This document shows, piece after piece, positions 1-8,024 of a DNA stretch of 64,000 bases. Positions within the stretch are counted from its first letter, which is position 1. Each line of letters begins with the position of its first letter. The stretch is from Methylolobus aquaticus (GTDB taxonomy: Bacteria > Pseudomonadota > Gammaproteobacteria > Methylococcales > Methylococcaceae). The DNA is taken from positions 233,013 through 297,012 of the forward strand of contig SEYW01000002.1 in the NCBI GenBank assembly GCA_004168015.1. The letters are read 5' to 3'. A program made the translations under genes and the position numbers. The notes under the pieces were generated by a model. That model was given only the letters and a program-made list of their open reading frames with translations, was not told the DNA's origin and did not search any database.

Positions 1-1560
1 GAACTGCTGGCTGAAGCCGCCGCCGAGCACGCCTCGGTGGACAGCCTGTTGCGCTGGCTCGGCGCGAACCGTCGCGAGCGGTCCGGTGCCGACGCGGCGC
101 AGTTGCGGCTCGAATCGGATCGTAACCTCGTGCAGATCGTCACGATCCACAAAGCCAAGGGTCTGGAGTATCCGATCGTCTTCTGCCCGTTCCTGTGGGA
201 CGGCTACAGCCGGTTGTCCAGCGACACGCCAGATCTGATCGAATACCACGAGCCCAGTGGCAGTGCGGTGCTCGACTTCCGTCCGGACAGCCGCAGTGAC
301 GATGCGTTGAAGGCGCTGCGCAAGCGCGAGTCCGCGGCTGAAACGGTGAGGATGATCTACGTCGCGATGACCCGCGCGGTGCACCGTTGCTATCTGATCG
401 CCGGCTGTTATGCCGCATCGAGTCAAGGGCGTTCCGGTTTCAAGGAGAGCACTCACAGCATGCTGAACTGGCTGATCTGCGGCGCCGGGTGCGCGCCGGA
501 GCAGTGGGCTGATTCGAAAAAGGATCCGGCTGAGATCGAGGCCACCTGGCTCGGTCTGGCCGAAAAGCAGGCCGGCTATTGCCGGGTCGACGTCCTGCCC
601 GATCTGAGCGGGCAACCCTCGCTTGGCGGCGAGCCGGAGCGGATGCGGCTGTCGGCGCGGCCGGCGCCCGGGTCGCGTGTGCCGTCATGGAACCGCAGCA
701 GCTTCAGCAGCCTGATCCGGAATCTGAGTCCGGAGGTCACCGTTGCCGACCACGACGTCGGCGTTGAGGTCGAGGAACTGCCTGACCGCGAAATCCATGA
801 CGTGCCCGCGTCGCATGACATTCTGGCCTTTCCGCGCGGTGCCGCGGCCGGCGAGTGCATCCACCATCTGTTCGAACACGTCGATTTCAGCGATCCTGGC
901 GGTTGGGAGGCTGCGATCGGGGCGGCGCTCGCGGCCCACCCACAGGGTACGGCGACGGTGGACTCCGAGATCCTGCGCGCGCAGCTGAACGGCATGCTGC
1001 ATGACGTATTGCGCACGGATCTGGGACAAGGCTTCAGCCTCGGGGGGATCGGCCTGCCGCAGCGCCTGACCGAACTCGCCTTCACGCTGCCCGCCCGGGG
1101 TCTGCGACCCGATACGCTGAACCGTTTTCTGATCGATCATGACTATCCGGTCGGCCGACTCGATTTCGAGACGGTCAGCGGCTATCTGAGCGGCGCGATC
1201 GACCTGGTGTTCGTGCAGGGCGGACGCTACTACCTGCTCGACTGGAAATCCAATCATCTCGGCGCAACCATGGACGATTACGCGCCGGCGCGGCTGAGTC
1301 AGGCGATGACCGAGCATGCTTACCGTCTGCAGTATCTGATCTACGCCGTGGCCTTGCAGCGCTTGCTGCGGCGGCGTGTTCCCGACTACGACCATGAGCG
1401 GCATTTCGGGGGTGTCTACTACCTGTTCGTCCGCGGTGTCCGTCCCGCGTGGAGGACGGCGCAGGGAGCGGCGGGCGTCTTTTACGACCGTCCGTCCGCG
1501 GCGAGTCTCGATGTGTTGGATGCTCTGATCGGACGGCACGAGACGGACCACTTAGCATGA
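1..1560 (+). CDS. recB: RecB, exodeoxyribonuclease V beta subunit (3' part only)
   Basis: The reading frame is open from base 1, so the gene begins upstream of the window and only the C-terminal ~519 residues are present. RecB is the 3'-5' helicase and nuclease subunit of RecBCD, which processes double-strand breaks and degrades linear DNA. Visible here are the late UvrD-type helicase motifs (TIHKAKGLEYPIVF, then IYVAMTRAVHRCYL) and, near the C terminus, the RecB-family nuclease signature with an Asp in GAIDLVF followed by LLDWKSNHLG (the D-x-K active site). The stop overlaps the start of recD in an ATGA, so the two are translationally coupled. No disruption is seen. Confident from motifs and gene order. 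Confidence 0.95.
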   Translation, partial: ELLAEAAAEHASVDSLLRWLGANRRERSGADAAQLRLESDRNLVQIVTIHKAKGLEYPIVFCPFLWDGYSRLSSDTPDLIEYHEPSGSAVLDFRPDSRSDDALKALRKRESAAETVRMIYVAMTRAVHRCYLIAGCYAASSQGRSGFKESTHSMLNWLICGAGCAPEQWADSKKDPAEIEATWLGLAEKQAGYCRVDVLPDLSGQPSLGGEPERMRLSARPAPGSRVPSWNRSSFSSLIRNLSPEVTVADHDVGVEVEELPDREIHDVPASHDILAFPRGAAAGECIHHLFEHVDFSDPGGWEAAIGAALAAHPQGTATVDSEILRAQLNGMLHDVLRTDLGQGFSLGGIGLPQRLTELAFTLPARGLRPDTLNRFLIDHDYPVGRLDFETVSGYLSGAIDLVFVQGGRYYLLDWKSNHLGATMDDYAPARLSQAMTEHAYRLQYLIYAVALQRLLRRRVPDYDHERHFGGVYYLFVRGVRPAWRTAQGAAGVFYDRPSAASLDVLDALIGRHETDHLA

Positions 1561-3440
1561 ATCCAACCGATACGATCACGCCGGCGCAACGAGCGCTCGC
1601 CGAGGGTTTCGCGCGGCGTCTGGTCCGCTGGGCGAAGACACTCGACTCCGATTTCACCGAGGTTGAGGTCTTGCGCGAGGCGGCGCGGCAGGTGTGTCTG
1701 GCGATGGGCGACGGCCATGCCTGTGCGGATCTCTCGGTTCTCTCCGGGAGACTCGGGCGGGAGCCGGCGGCGATCGAGGCGATTTTGCTGGAATCCCGAC
1801 TGGTCGGGCGCCCCGATGATCGTGAGCCCCTGCCGCTGGTGCTCGACGCTGACGGGCGCCTGTATCTCTATCGCTACTTCGATTACGAACGGCGCCTGGC
1901 CGCTGCCTTGCTGCGTTTGGCGAAGCATCCGGCGAGCACGGTGAATGTCCCGCCTGCGGCGCGCACGGCCCTGGCGGAACTCTTCGGGACATCGGACGCG
2001 CCGACGGCCGACTGGCAGAAGATCGCTGTCGCGCTGGCGCTGCTCGGGCGTCTGACGATCATCAGCGGCGGCCCCGGCACGGGCAAGACGACGACGGTCG
2101 TCAATTTGCTCGCCTGTCTCATGGTCGCCCAGCCCGATTGTCGTATTGCCCTTGCCGCACCCACCGGGAAGGCTGCGGCGCGTCTATTGGCCGCGCTCCG
2201 GGAACGGGCCGAGCAACTGCCTGCCGCGCTGCGGCAAGCCCTGCCGCAGAGTGCGTTCACGATCCACCGCCTGCTCGGTGTACTTCCGCAGGGCGGCTTC
2301 CGGCATCATGCGGAGCATCCGCTGGCGGTGGACGTGCTGGTCGTCGATGAAGCCTCGATGCTGGACCTGGCGTTGGCGGTGAGGCTGATTGAAGCCATTC
2401 CGCCCGATGCCCGGCTGATCCTGCTCGGTGACAAGGACCAGTTGGCGGCGGTCGAGGCCGGCGCGGTGTTCTCGGAACTGGCTGCCGACCCGCGTCTGTC
2501 TCCAGCCACGATCGACCAACTGGCCGAGTTGACCGACACGCCGCCGGAACGCCTCGTGTCTCCGGCGTGTGTTCGGCCGACGCCGCTTCACGATCGCGTC
2601 GTCTGGTTCAGTCGCAATTACCGATTTCACGAGGAGTCCGGAATCGGCCGTCTGGCCGGCTATGTCAATCGGGGCGATTGGGATGCAGCACGGGTCTGGC
2701 TGGAACGCGGCGATGATGAGAGCGTGCGCTGGCTGGACCGGCGGGATGCGGCGGCGGATGGCGCGATGGTGGCCGGACTGCTGGACGGATATCGGACGTT
2801 TCTGGATGCGCTGCAGATGAATTCGAACGATCCCGCTGCGGTACTCGATGCCTTCGGCCAGTTTCGGGTGCTCTGCGCCACGCGGTCATCCGCCCGCGGT
2901 GTGGCGGCCTTGAATCGCGCGCTCGCCGCCGAGTTCCGCCGCCGGCTGGCTCATCGCTTCGACACGCGCACGCACGCCGACTGGTTTCCCGGGCGGCCCG
3001 TGCTGATTCTGCGCAACGATTACGCGCTGCGTCTGTTCAACGGTGACATCGGGATTACTCTGGCTGACGCCGCCGGCGCCCTGCACGTCCACTTTCCCGA
3101 CGCCGCCGGCGCGTATCGGGCGATACCACCGCTGCGCTTGCCGGAGCACGAGACGGCCTTCGCGATGACGGTGCACAAATCTCAAGGTTCCGAATTCGAT
3201 GCGGTGGCCCTGGTGCTGCCGGGTAGGCCGCTGCCGGTGGTGTCACGCGAATTGCTCTATACGGGCATCACCCGCGCCCGGCAACGCGTCGATCTGTTGG
3301 CCGCAGCCGCAGTCCTTGCCGCGGGAATCGCCACACCCACGCGGCGCCATTCCGGGCTTATCGCGCGATTGAATGAGGAGGCTGGCGCTTCGGCTGATCC
3401 GGCCGATACCACCCGGCGGACCGCGGGGAGCCGCGGCTGA
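1557..3440 (+). CDS. recD: RecD, exodeoxyribonuclease V alpha subunit
   Basis: A 627-residue SF1B 5'-3' helicase, the usual size for RecD, and the fast motor of RecBCD. The ATG at 1557 overlaps the recB stop (ATGA) and gives the N terminus MNPTDTITPAQR; an in-frame start further upstream lies inside recB and is less likely. Walker A is IISGGPGTGKTTT, Walker B is VLVVDEASMLDLAL, and the C-terminal helicase motifs are FAMTVHKSQGSEFDAV and ELLYTGITRARQRV. recC is not in the window and should lie upstream of recB. The gene is complete and looks functional. Confidence 0.95.
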   Translation: MNPTDTITPAQRALAEGFARRLVRWAKTLDSDFTEVEVLREAARQVCLAMGDGHACADLSVLSGRLGREPAAIEAILLESRLVGRPDDREPLPLVLDADGRLYLYRYFDYERRLAAALLRLAKHPASTVNVPPAARTALAELFGTSDAPTADWQKIAVALALLGRLTIISGGPGTGKTTTVVNLLACLMVAQPDCRIALAAPTGKAAARLLAALRERAEQLPAALRQALPQSAFTIHRLLGVLPQGGFRHHAEHPLAVDVLVVDEASMLDLALAVRLIEAIPPDARLILLGDKDQLAAVEAGAVFSELAADPRLSPATIDQLAELTDTPPERLVSPACVRPTPLHDRVVWFSRNYRFHEESGIGRLAGYVNRGDWDAARVWLERGDDESVRWLDRRDAAADGAMVAGLLDGYRTFLDALQMNSNDPAAVLDAFGQFRVLCATRSSARGVAALNRALAAEFRRRLAHRFDTRTHADWFPGRPVLILRNDYALRLFNGDIGITLADAAGALHVHFPDAAGAYRAIPPLRLPEHETAFAMTVHKSQGSEFDAVALVLPGRPLPVVSRELLYTGITRARQRVDLLAAAAVLAAGIATPTRRHSGLIARLNEEAGASADPADTTRRTAGSRG

Positions 3441-3546
3441 CCCCCGGTCGCAGGGTTCGGACCGTAGATCGGGCCCAGGTAATTGCGCGGTAGCGGCGGG
3501 CCGGACTGAGATGGCAACCGCCCCGTGGGTCTGAGAGAACGCGAGA

Positions 3547-3578
3547 ACCGCCCGCCGGATGCGTTACCGGCGGGCGGT
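3547..3578. terminator. GC-rich 12-bp stem hairpin, likely terminator
   Basis: A perfect 12-bp inverted repeat (ACCGCCCGCCGG, 8-base loop, CCGGCGGGCGGT) lies just beyond the 3' end of the FG-GAP gene (minus strand) and about 107 bp after recD. It could stop transcription arriving from both sides of these convergent genes. There is no clear T-run on either strand, so intrinsic termination is inferred from stem strength and position. Confidence 0.6.
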
Positions 3579-3589
3579 CTATCCTCGGC

Positions 3590-5896
3590 TTACTGGCTGA
3601 AGTAGGTGCTGATGAGGTTTCTCGGGCCGCTTGCGACCGCGAGATCCGGGACGCCGTTGCCGTTGAAATCGCCGCTAACCAGCGCCGGAAGTGTACCGCC
3701 GGCAGCGACTCCGACGGCCTGGCCGAACGTGCCCCTCCGACGGCCGAACAGGATCCTCAGGCGGCGCGCTGCCCCGTCGTCACTGGTCATCGCCAGGTCC
3801 AGGACGCCGTCGAGGTTCAAGTCGACCGCTGTCAGGGCAGTGACCTTGGCGCCCGCGTCATACGTGACGGCCGCTCGGTAGCCTCCGCGGCGAGCCCGCA
3901 TCAGGACGCTGACGTCGCTGCTGTCATGGTTGGCCACCGCGATGTCCAGCCTCCCGTCACCGTTGAAGTCCGCGACTTCCAGTGCCTGCGGGCTCGTGCC
4001 GACGGCAGGGCTCTGAGCACCGAGTTGAAACTCTCGGCTGCGGAGTTGGTTGAGCACACTGACCGTGTTGCTCGAACGGTTGGCCACGGCGATGTCCAGG
4101 CGACCGTCCCGGTTCAAGTCGGCAATCTTCAGTGCCACAGGCTCGTCACCCACCGCGTAGGTTGCCGCAGGGAATAGGTTCCCGGACGCCCCTCGCCGAT
4201 ACACGGTGACCGTGTCTTCGGCCGGATTGGCCATGACGATGTCGGGCATCCCGTTGGCGTCCACATCGACCAGCGCGACCGCGGAGACCGACTTGTCGGT
4301 AAACGTCCGGCGAGTCACGAAGCTGCCGTCGCCGGTACCCAGCATGAGTGCCATGCCGCCGGTGCCGGCAACGGCAATATCCTGTATGCCGTCGCGACTG
4401 TAGTCGCCGACCGCAACGAACGTGGGTTCGGTGATCCCCGCCGGCAGCGCGATGCGGGTTTGCGGGGCGAACACGGCCGCATCGCGCGTCCCCTTGAGAA
4501 CGCTGAGGTCGTTGCTGCCGCGGTTTGCGACGACGAGATCCAGGATCCCGTCGCGATCGATATCGCTGCTGGCGACCGACGATGGATTCGTTCCGGTGGT
4601 GCTGTTGGCCGAACGCTGCAAGGTTCCGGCCGAAGGCTTGACGCTGAGGTTCTTCAGGATGCTGACATCGTGCGGGGTTACCTGTCCGATAAAACCCTGG
4701 TTGGCCGTCGCAATTTCCGGCAGCCCATCGCGGTTCAGGTCGGCGACCGCTACACCGTTGGCGTTGAAGCCCGTGTTCATCGTGACCCGGGTGCCGAAGC
4801 TGCCATCGCCGATTCCGGGCAGAACGCTGACGGCGTCCGAGACGCCGTTGCCCGTGACCGCATCGAGGATGCCGTCGGCATCGACATCCGCGAGCACGAC
4901 CGACCGGACCTTGAGCGAAGGCGCCACAGTCGGGCCTGCAGTAAAGTTGCCATCGGGAGTGCCGAGGAGAACGCTCAGAGTGCCGAAGTTGCCGGGACCG
5001 TCGATACCCTGGTTGGCCGTGATGATGTCCGCGATGCCGTCCCGGTTGACATCCCCGACGGCAATGCCCACCGGGTCCACGCCGACCGAGTGACTGACCG
5101 GCGCCGCGAAAGTGCCGTTGCCTTGCCCGCGAAACTCGAGGATTGCCGCGGAAGTCGGATCGGCGACGAACAGATCGAGGATGCCGTCGCGGTTGGTGTC
5201 GGCCGCCGTGACGAAAGACGGTCTGGCCGTATCCGGGATGCCCGGAATTTCGATCGCGTCCCCGAAGGTGCCATCCCCCTTACCGGACATGATCTTCAAG
5301 GCATGCCCGACTTCAATCGCAACCGCCAGGTCGGACTTTCCGTCCCGATTCAGGTCGCCGATGGCAATACCCTTGGGGCAATCCTGAGCGCCCGTGGCGA
5401 CCGGGAAGTCGGTTTTTGGCAGCACGCTGCCGTTGCCGTCGCCGAGCAGCACGCTGACATCGAGACTGTTGCAGTTGACGGTGACGATATCGGGCCTACC
5501 ATCGGCATTGAGGTCACCGGTCGCCAGATTCCAGGGCCGCGAACCACGGGGGGCCGGGGCGGGGGTGCTGCCTACCAGAACACCAGCGGCTGCGCCGAAT
5601 GCTCCCCCGGCCTGTCCCAGCAGGATGCTGATCCGGTCGTCGCGGAAATCGGCGGACACCAAGTCGAGCCGACCGTCCCGATTCAGGTCCACCAGAGCGA
5701 CCGCCCGCGGTGTGTGTCCGACGACGTAGGGAACCTGCGTATCGAATTGCGGGGTACCCGCAAGAGCGGCGCCAGCACCCGTGGTGAGCGCCATGAGAAC
5801 AGCCGTGCGTAGCGGTTGGCCTCCGCGCGCAGTCATGCGTGCCGGAGCCACGGCATGCGACCTGGTCGCAAACGATCCCGTCTTGATTGTATTCAT
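3590..5896 (-). CDS. Secreted FG-GAP/VCBS repeat protein
   Basis: A protein of about 768 residues if it starts at the ATG at 5896. A later ATG (MTARGGQPLRTAV) is also possible, because neither has a clear ribosome site. The N terminus holds a signal peptide (TAVLMALTTGAGAALAG), so export is expected. The rest is about 14 FG-GAP/VCBS-type repeats, each with a calcium-binding-like loop such as LNRDGRLDIAV, VDADGILDAV or FNGDGRLDIAV. These fold as a beta-propeller in integrin-like and VCBS proteins. No enzymatic domain, sortase signal or C-terminal anchor is visible; the protein simply ends in TYFSQ. A surface or extracellular binding role is inference. It stands alone on the minus strand. Confidence 0.85.
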   Translation of the reverse strand: MNTIKTGSFATRSHAVAPARMTARGGQPLRTAVLMALTTGAGAALAGTPQFDTQVPYVVGHTPRAVALVDLNRDGRLDLVSADFRDDRISILLGQAGGAFGAAAGVLVGSTPAPAPRGSRPWNLATGDLNADGRPDIVTVNCNSLDVSVLLGDGNGSVLPKTDFPVATGAQDCPKGIAIGDLNRDGKSDLAVAIEVGHALKIMSGKGDGTFGDAIEIPGIPDTARPSFVTAADTNRDGILDLFVADPTSAAILEFRGQGNGTFAAPVSHSVGVDPVGIAVGDVNRDGIADIITANQGIDGPGNFGTLSVLLGTPDGNFTAGPTVAPSLKVRSVVLADVDADGILDAVTGNGVSDAVSVLPGIGDGSFGTRVTMNTGFNANGVAVADLNRDGLPEIATANQGFIGQVTPHDVSILKNLSVKPSAGTLQRSANSTTGTNPSSVASSDIDRDGILDLVVANRGSNDLSVLKGTRDAAVFAPQTRIALPAGITEPTFVAVGDYSRDGIQDIAVAGTGGMALMLGTGDGSFVTRRTFTDKSVSAVALVDVDANGMPDIVMANPAEDTVTVYRRGASGNLFPAATYAVGDEPVALKIADLNRDGRLDIAVANRSSNTVSVLNQLRSREFQLGAQSPAVGTSPQALEVADFNGDGRLDIAVANHDSSDVSVLMRARRGGYRAAVTYDAGAKVTALTAVDLNLDGVLDLAMTSDDGAARRLRILFGRRRGTFGQAVGVAAGGTLPALVSGDFNGNGVPDLAVASGPRNLISTYFSQ

Positions 5897-6226
5897 TGGT
5901 CCGATCGGTTGAGTACGTTGAGCAGAAAGCAATTTTGCTGGTCGTCCGGTGCCGAATGATGGAGATCGACTTCGTGGCGGTCGAGCGGGAAGCAACCCGG
6001 CCCAGCCGTCCTTGTGTCCCCCGCCATTCGCCGACGACAGCAATTCGCAACGATCTAAAGCACAGCTCATGCCACATCGTCTTCTTGGGGCGGTTCGCCT
6101 TGCGACACGCGCCTTTGCGGATGTCTGGCAATTCGTGCGGACGGCGTCATGTAAAGAATTCCGACAGTTCTCACACGCCTGCCGCAGCGGGCTCTGCAAT
6201 TCGCAGATTCGGCCGTCGAGCAAGCG
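5897..6226. other. Intergenic, no gene seen
   Basis: About 330 bases between the start of the FG-GAP gene and the stop of the DUF3080 gene, both on the minus strand. It is somewhat less GC-rich than its surroundings and should contain the FG-GAP promoter. I see no convincing ORF, RNA structure or repeat. Confidence 0.5.
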
Positions 6227-7321
6227 CTAACGAAGATCGTCCGGCCCCTGCGGCATCAGGCCGCAGTGTGTCAGCACGGTTTGCCACGACCGTGTATGGT
6301 CCTTGAGCGCCGCATCGAAACTCCGCCAAAGTCCGTCCCGGGTTTCCGGGTTGAGCCAGCGGTCGTAGAAGGTGCCGTAGGTGCCTGGTGCTGCCGCCGT
6401 TTCGATGCGACGCAGAGCGTGCAGTTGCTCGAGTAGCGGACCGCTCTGCCGGTGCAGCACGCTGAGGTAGGGCTGTATCCCGCCCGCGTAGAACTTGACG
6501 AAAACGTTGAACAGATACTCGCCGCGTTGGCTTTTCTTGCCCATGGGGCACAGCCGGTTTGCGTCGGCGGTCTGGCGCAGGACGTCGTCTGCTTGCGACA
6601 GGTAGTGCCGGCTCAGTTGCAGGCCGTGCAGCAGCTTGCCGACGGATTTTTGCGCCTGAAGCGCATACAGTTGCTGCTCCAGTGGCGCGTCGGCGACGCG
6701 TTCCGGATGGTCCATCAGTTCCTTTCCCAGCAGTGTGAGCTGGTCCAGCGCAAGTTCCGTTTCCGCCAGTGCCAGCGACTCGCTCCGCTGCAACGGCGGT
6801 GTGCCCGTACTCAGCAGTGTGCGGAACTCCGGGCCGCCAAAGGTGGCATTCCAGAACGTGCGCGGCAGATTGGCTTCCTTGATCTGCCGGATGGTGACCA
6901 CTTGATCGATGAACTCTCGGTCCTGGTCCTGGCTGGCAAGCAACTGGCTTTCGCAGGCGCGAATACGGGCGAGAAAGTTCGCTTCATACAACAGCCGTCC
7001 GCTGGCGGCCTGTACGCGGCCGAGAGAACTGTTGCGCTCGCTCACCGCCTGCAGCAGTTGGCATTCGCCGAGCGACAACAAGGTCAGAAAGCCGACCCGA
7101 ACTTCCTCTTCGGGCAGTACGCTGTCCCTGGGGCGCGGATACGGCGGGATCGGTTCCATCTCCGTGACGGAACGCGGCTCGAAGCCGGTGACATTGACGA
7201 GTCGGTCGACATAGTCCCGGTACATCGCTTCGGGATCCTGGCTGCGGGCGCAGCCCAGAAGCATCCCGATGACGATCAGTGCAACAATATTCCGCAAGAA
7301 GGGTCTCATGGCGGTCTTCAT
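6227..7321 (-). CDS. DUF3080 family lipoprotein
   Basis: A 364-residue protein with a lipoprotein signal: a charged start, a hydrophobic stretch (NIVALIVIGMLL) and a lipobox ending LLGC at residue ~24, followed by ARSQD. The mature part matches my recollection of the gammaproteobacterial DUF3080 family (VTGFEPRSV, PYPRPRD, SLGECQLLQAVSERNSSLGRV, LLYEANFL). Function is unknown; a periplasmic-facing lipid-anchored location follows from the signal. A second ATG four codons in (MRPFLRN, 7309) may be the true start. It is followed on the minus strand by the FG-GAP gene after a 330-base gap, so an operon is unlikely. Confidence 0.8.
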   Translation of the reverse strand: MKTAMRPFLRNIVALIVIGMLLGCARSQDPEAMYRDYVDRLVNVTGFEPRSVTEMEPIPPYPRPRDSVLPEEEVRVGFLTLLSLGECQLLQAVSERNSSLGRVQAASGRLLYEANFLARIRACESQLLASQDQDREFIDQVVTIRQIKEANLPRTFWNATFGGPEFRTLLSTGTPPLQRSESLALAETELALDQLTLLGKELMDHPERVADAPLEQQLYALQAQKSVGKLLHGLQLSRHYLSQADDVLRQTADANRLCPMGKKSQRGEYLFNVFVKFYAGGIQPYLSVLHRQSGPLLEQLHALRRIETAAAPGTYGTFYDRWLNPETRDGLWRSFDAALKDHTRSWQTVLTHCGLMPQGPDDLR

Positions 7322-7505
7322 GAGCGGTCAGACCGGGGTGCCGCGCAAAGGTTTAGCCGCAGCGCGGAGCCGTCGCGGCTTTACGGCTTCGCCGTCCCGC
7401 GGCCCCGGTGCGGCAGTCCGAGGCCGCTAGCCGGCTCCCTTCCCGGCCGAACGAGCGCCGCTCCGGATGATTGCCGGCCCGAATCACATTGTTCTCCATG
7501 ACGCC

Positions 7506-8024
7506 ATGAACATTATCGACGAGCCCGTTCCCGGGATCGAATGGAGCCCGGCCCCAGCGGTCGACAATCCGAGCCCGGAACTGGGCGAGCGGATCGGGCG
7601 CTTGCTGGCCTCGCAGCCGTTTGCCGTCCTCTGCACGCAAGGCGGGGGGCAGGCATACGGTGCCCTGGTGGGCTTCGCCTATTCGCCGTGTCTCACGGCA
7701 CTCGCGTTTTCGACCCCGATCACGACCCGAAAGTACCGGCTGCTCGAAGCATCGTCGCAGATCGCCCTGGTCGTGGACAGCCGCAGCCGGCATCCGGACG
7801 ACATGATGCAGGTCGAAGCGGTGACGGTCACCGGCCGCGCCATGCGACTCGCGGAGGATCAGGCGCGCGGCGAGTGGGCGTCGCAGATCGGCGTGCGGCA
7901 CCCGTACCTGCGCCATTTTCTGAAGGCGCCGACGACGGCTGTCTTCCGGGTCGATGTTTGCCGCTATTTTTACGTCGCGCGCTTTCAGGAGGTCACGCAA
8001 TGGGTTCCGGGCCCGACTGGCTGA
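7506..8024 (+). CDS. Pyridoxamine 5'-phosphate oxidase-like (PPOX/HugZ-type) flavoprotein
   Basis: About 172 residues; an alternative ATG at 7467 adds 13. The sequence fits the split-barrel FMN-binding fold of the PPOX class: LLASQPFAVLCTQGGGQAYGALVGFAYSP at the N terminus (shown in part: FAVLCTQGGG, ALVGFAY), then LALVVDSRS and VTVTGRAMRL. Family members are FMN-binding oxidoreductases or haem-degrading enzymes of the HugZ type; which applies here cannot be told. The 3' end overlaps the start of the PEP-synthase-like gene by 25 bases, so the two are almost certainly co-translated. That pairing is a hint that they share a pathway. Confidence 0.75.
   Translation: MNIIDEPVPGIEWSPAPAVDNPSPELGERIGRLLASQPFAVLCTQGGGQAYGALVGFAYSPCLTALAFSTPITTRKYRLLEASSQIALVVDSRSRHPDDMMQVEAVTVTGRAMRLAEDQARGEWASQIGVRHPYLRHFLKAPTTAVFRVDVCRYFYVARFQEVTQWVPGPTG

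Noticed and set aside
685-1551. Minus-strand frame of 288 codons opposite recB
   Set aside because: Shadow of recB; no coherent motifs.
4422-5812. Plus-strand open frames of 220-450 codons opposite the FG-GAP gene
   Set aside because: They mirror the repeats of the true gene and show no family signature or ribosome site.
7541-7999. Upstream extension of the PEP-synthase-like frame
   Set aside because: It runs through the PPOX gene in another frame; the AGGAGGT site and sequence similarity fix the start at 8000.
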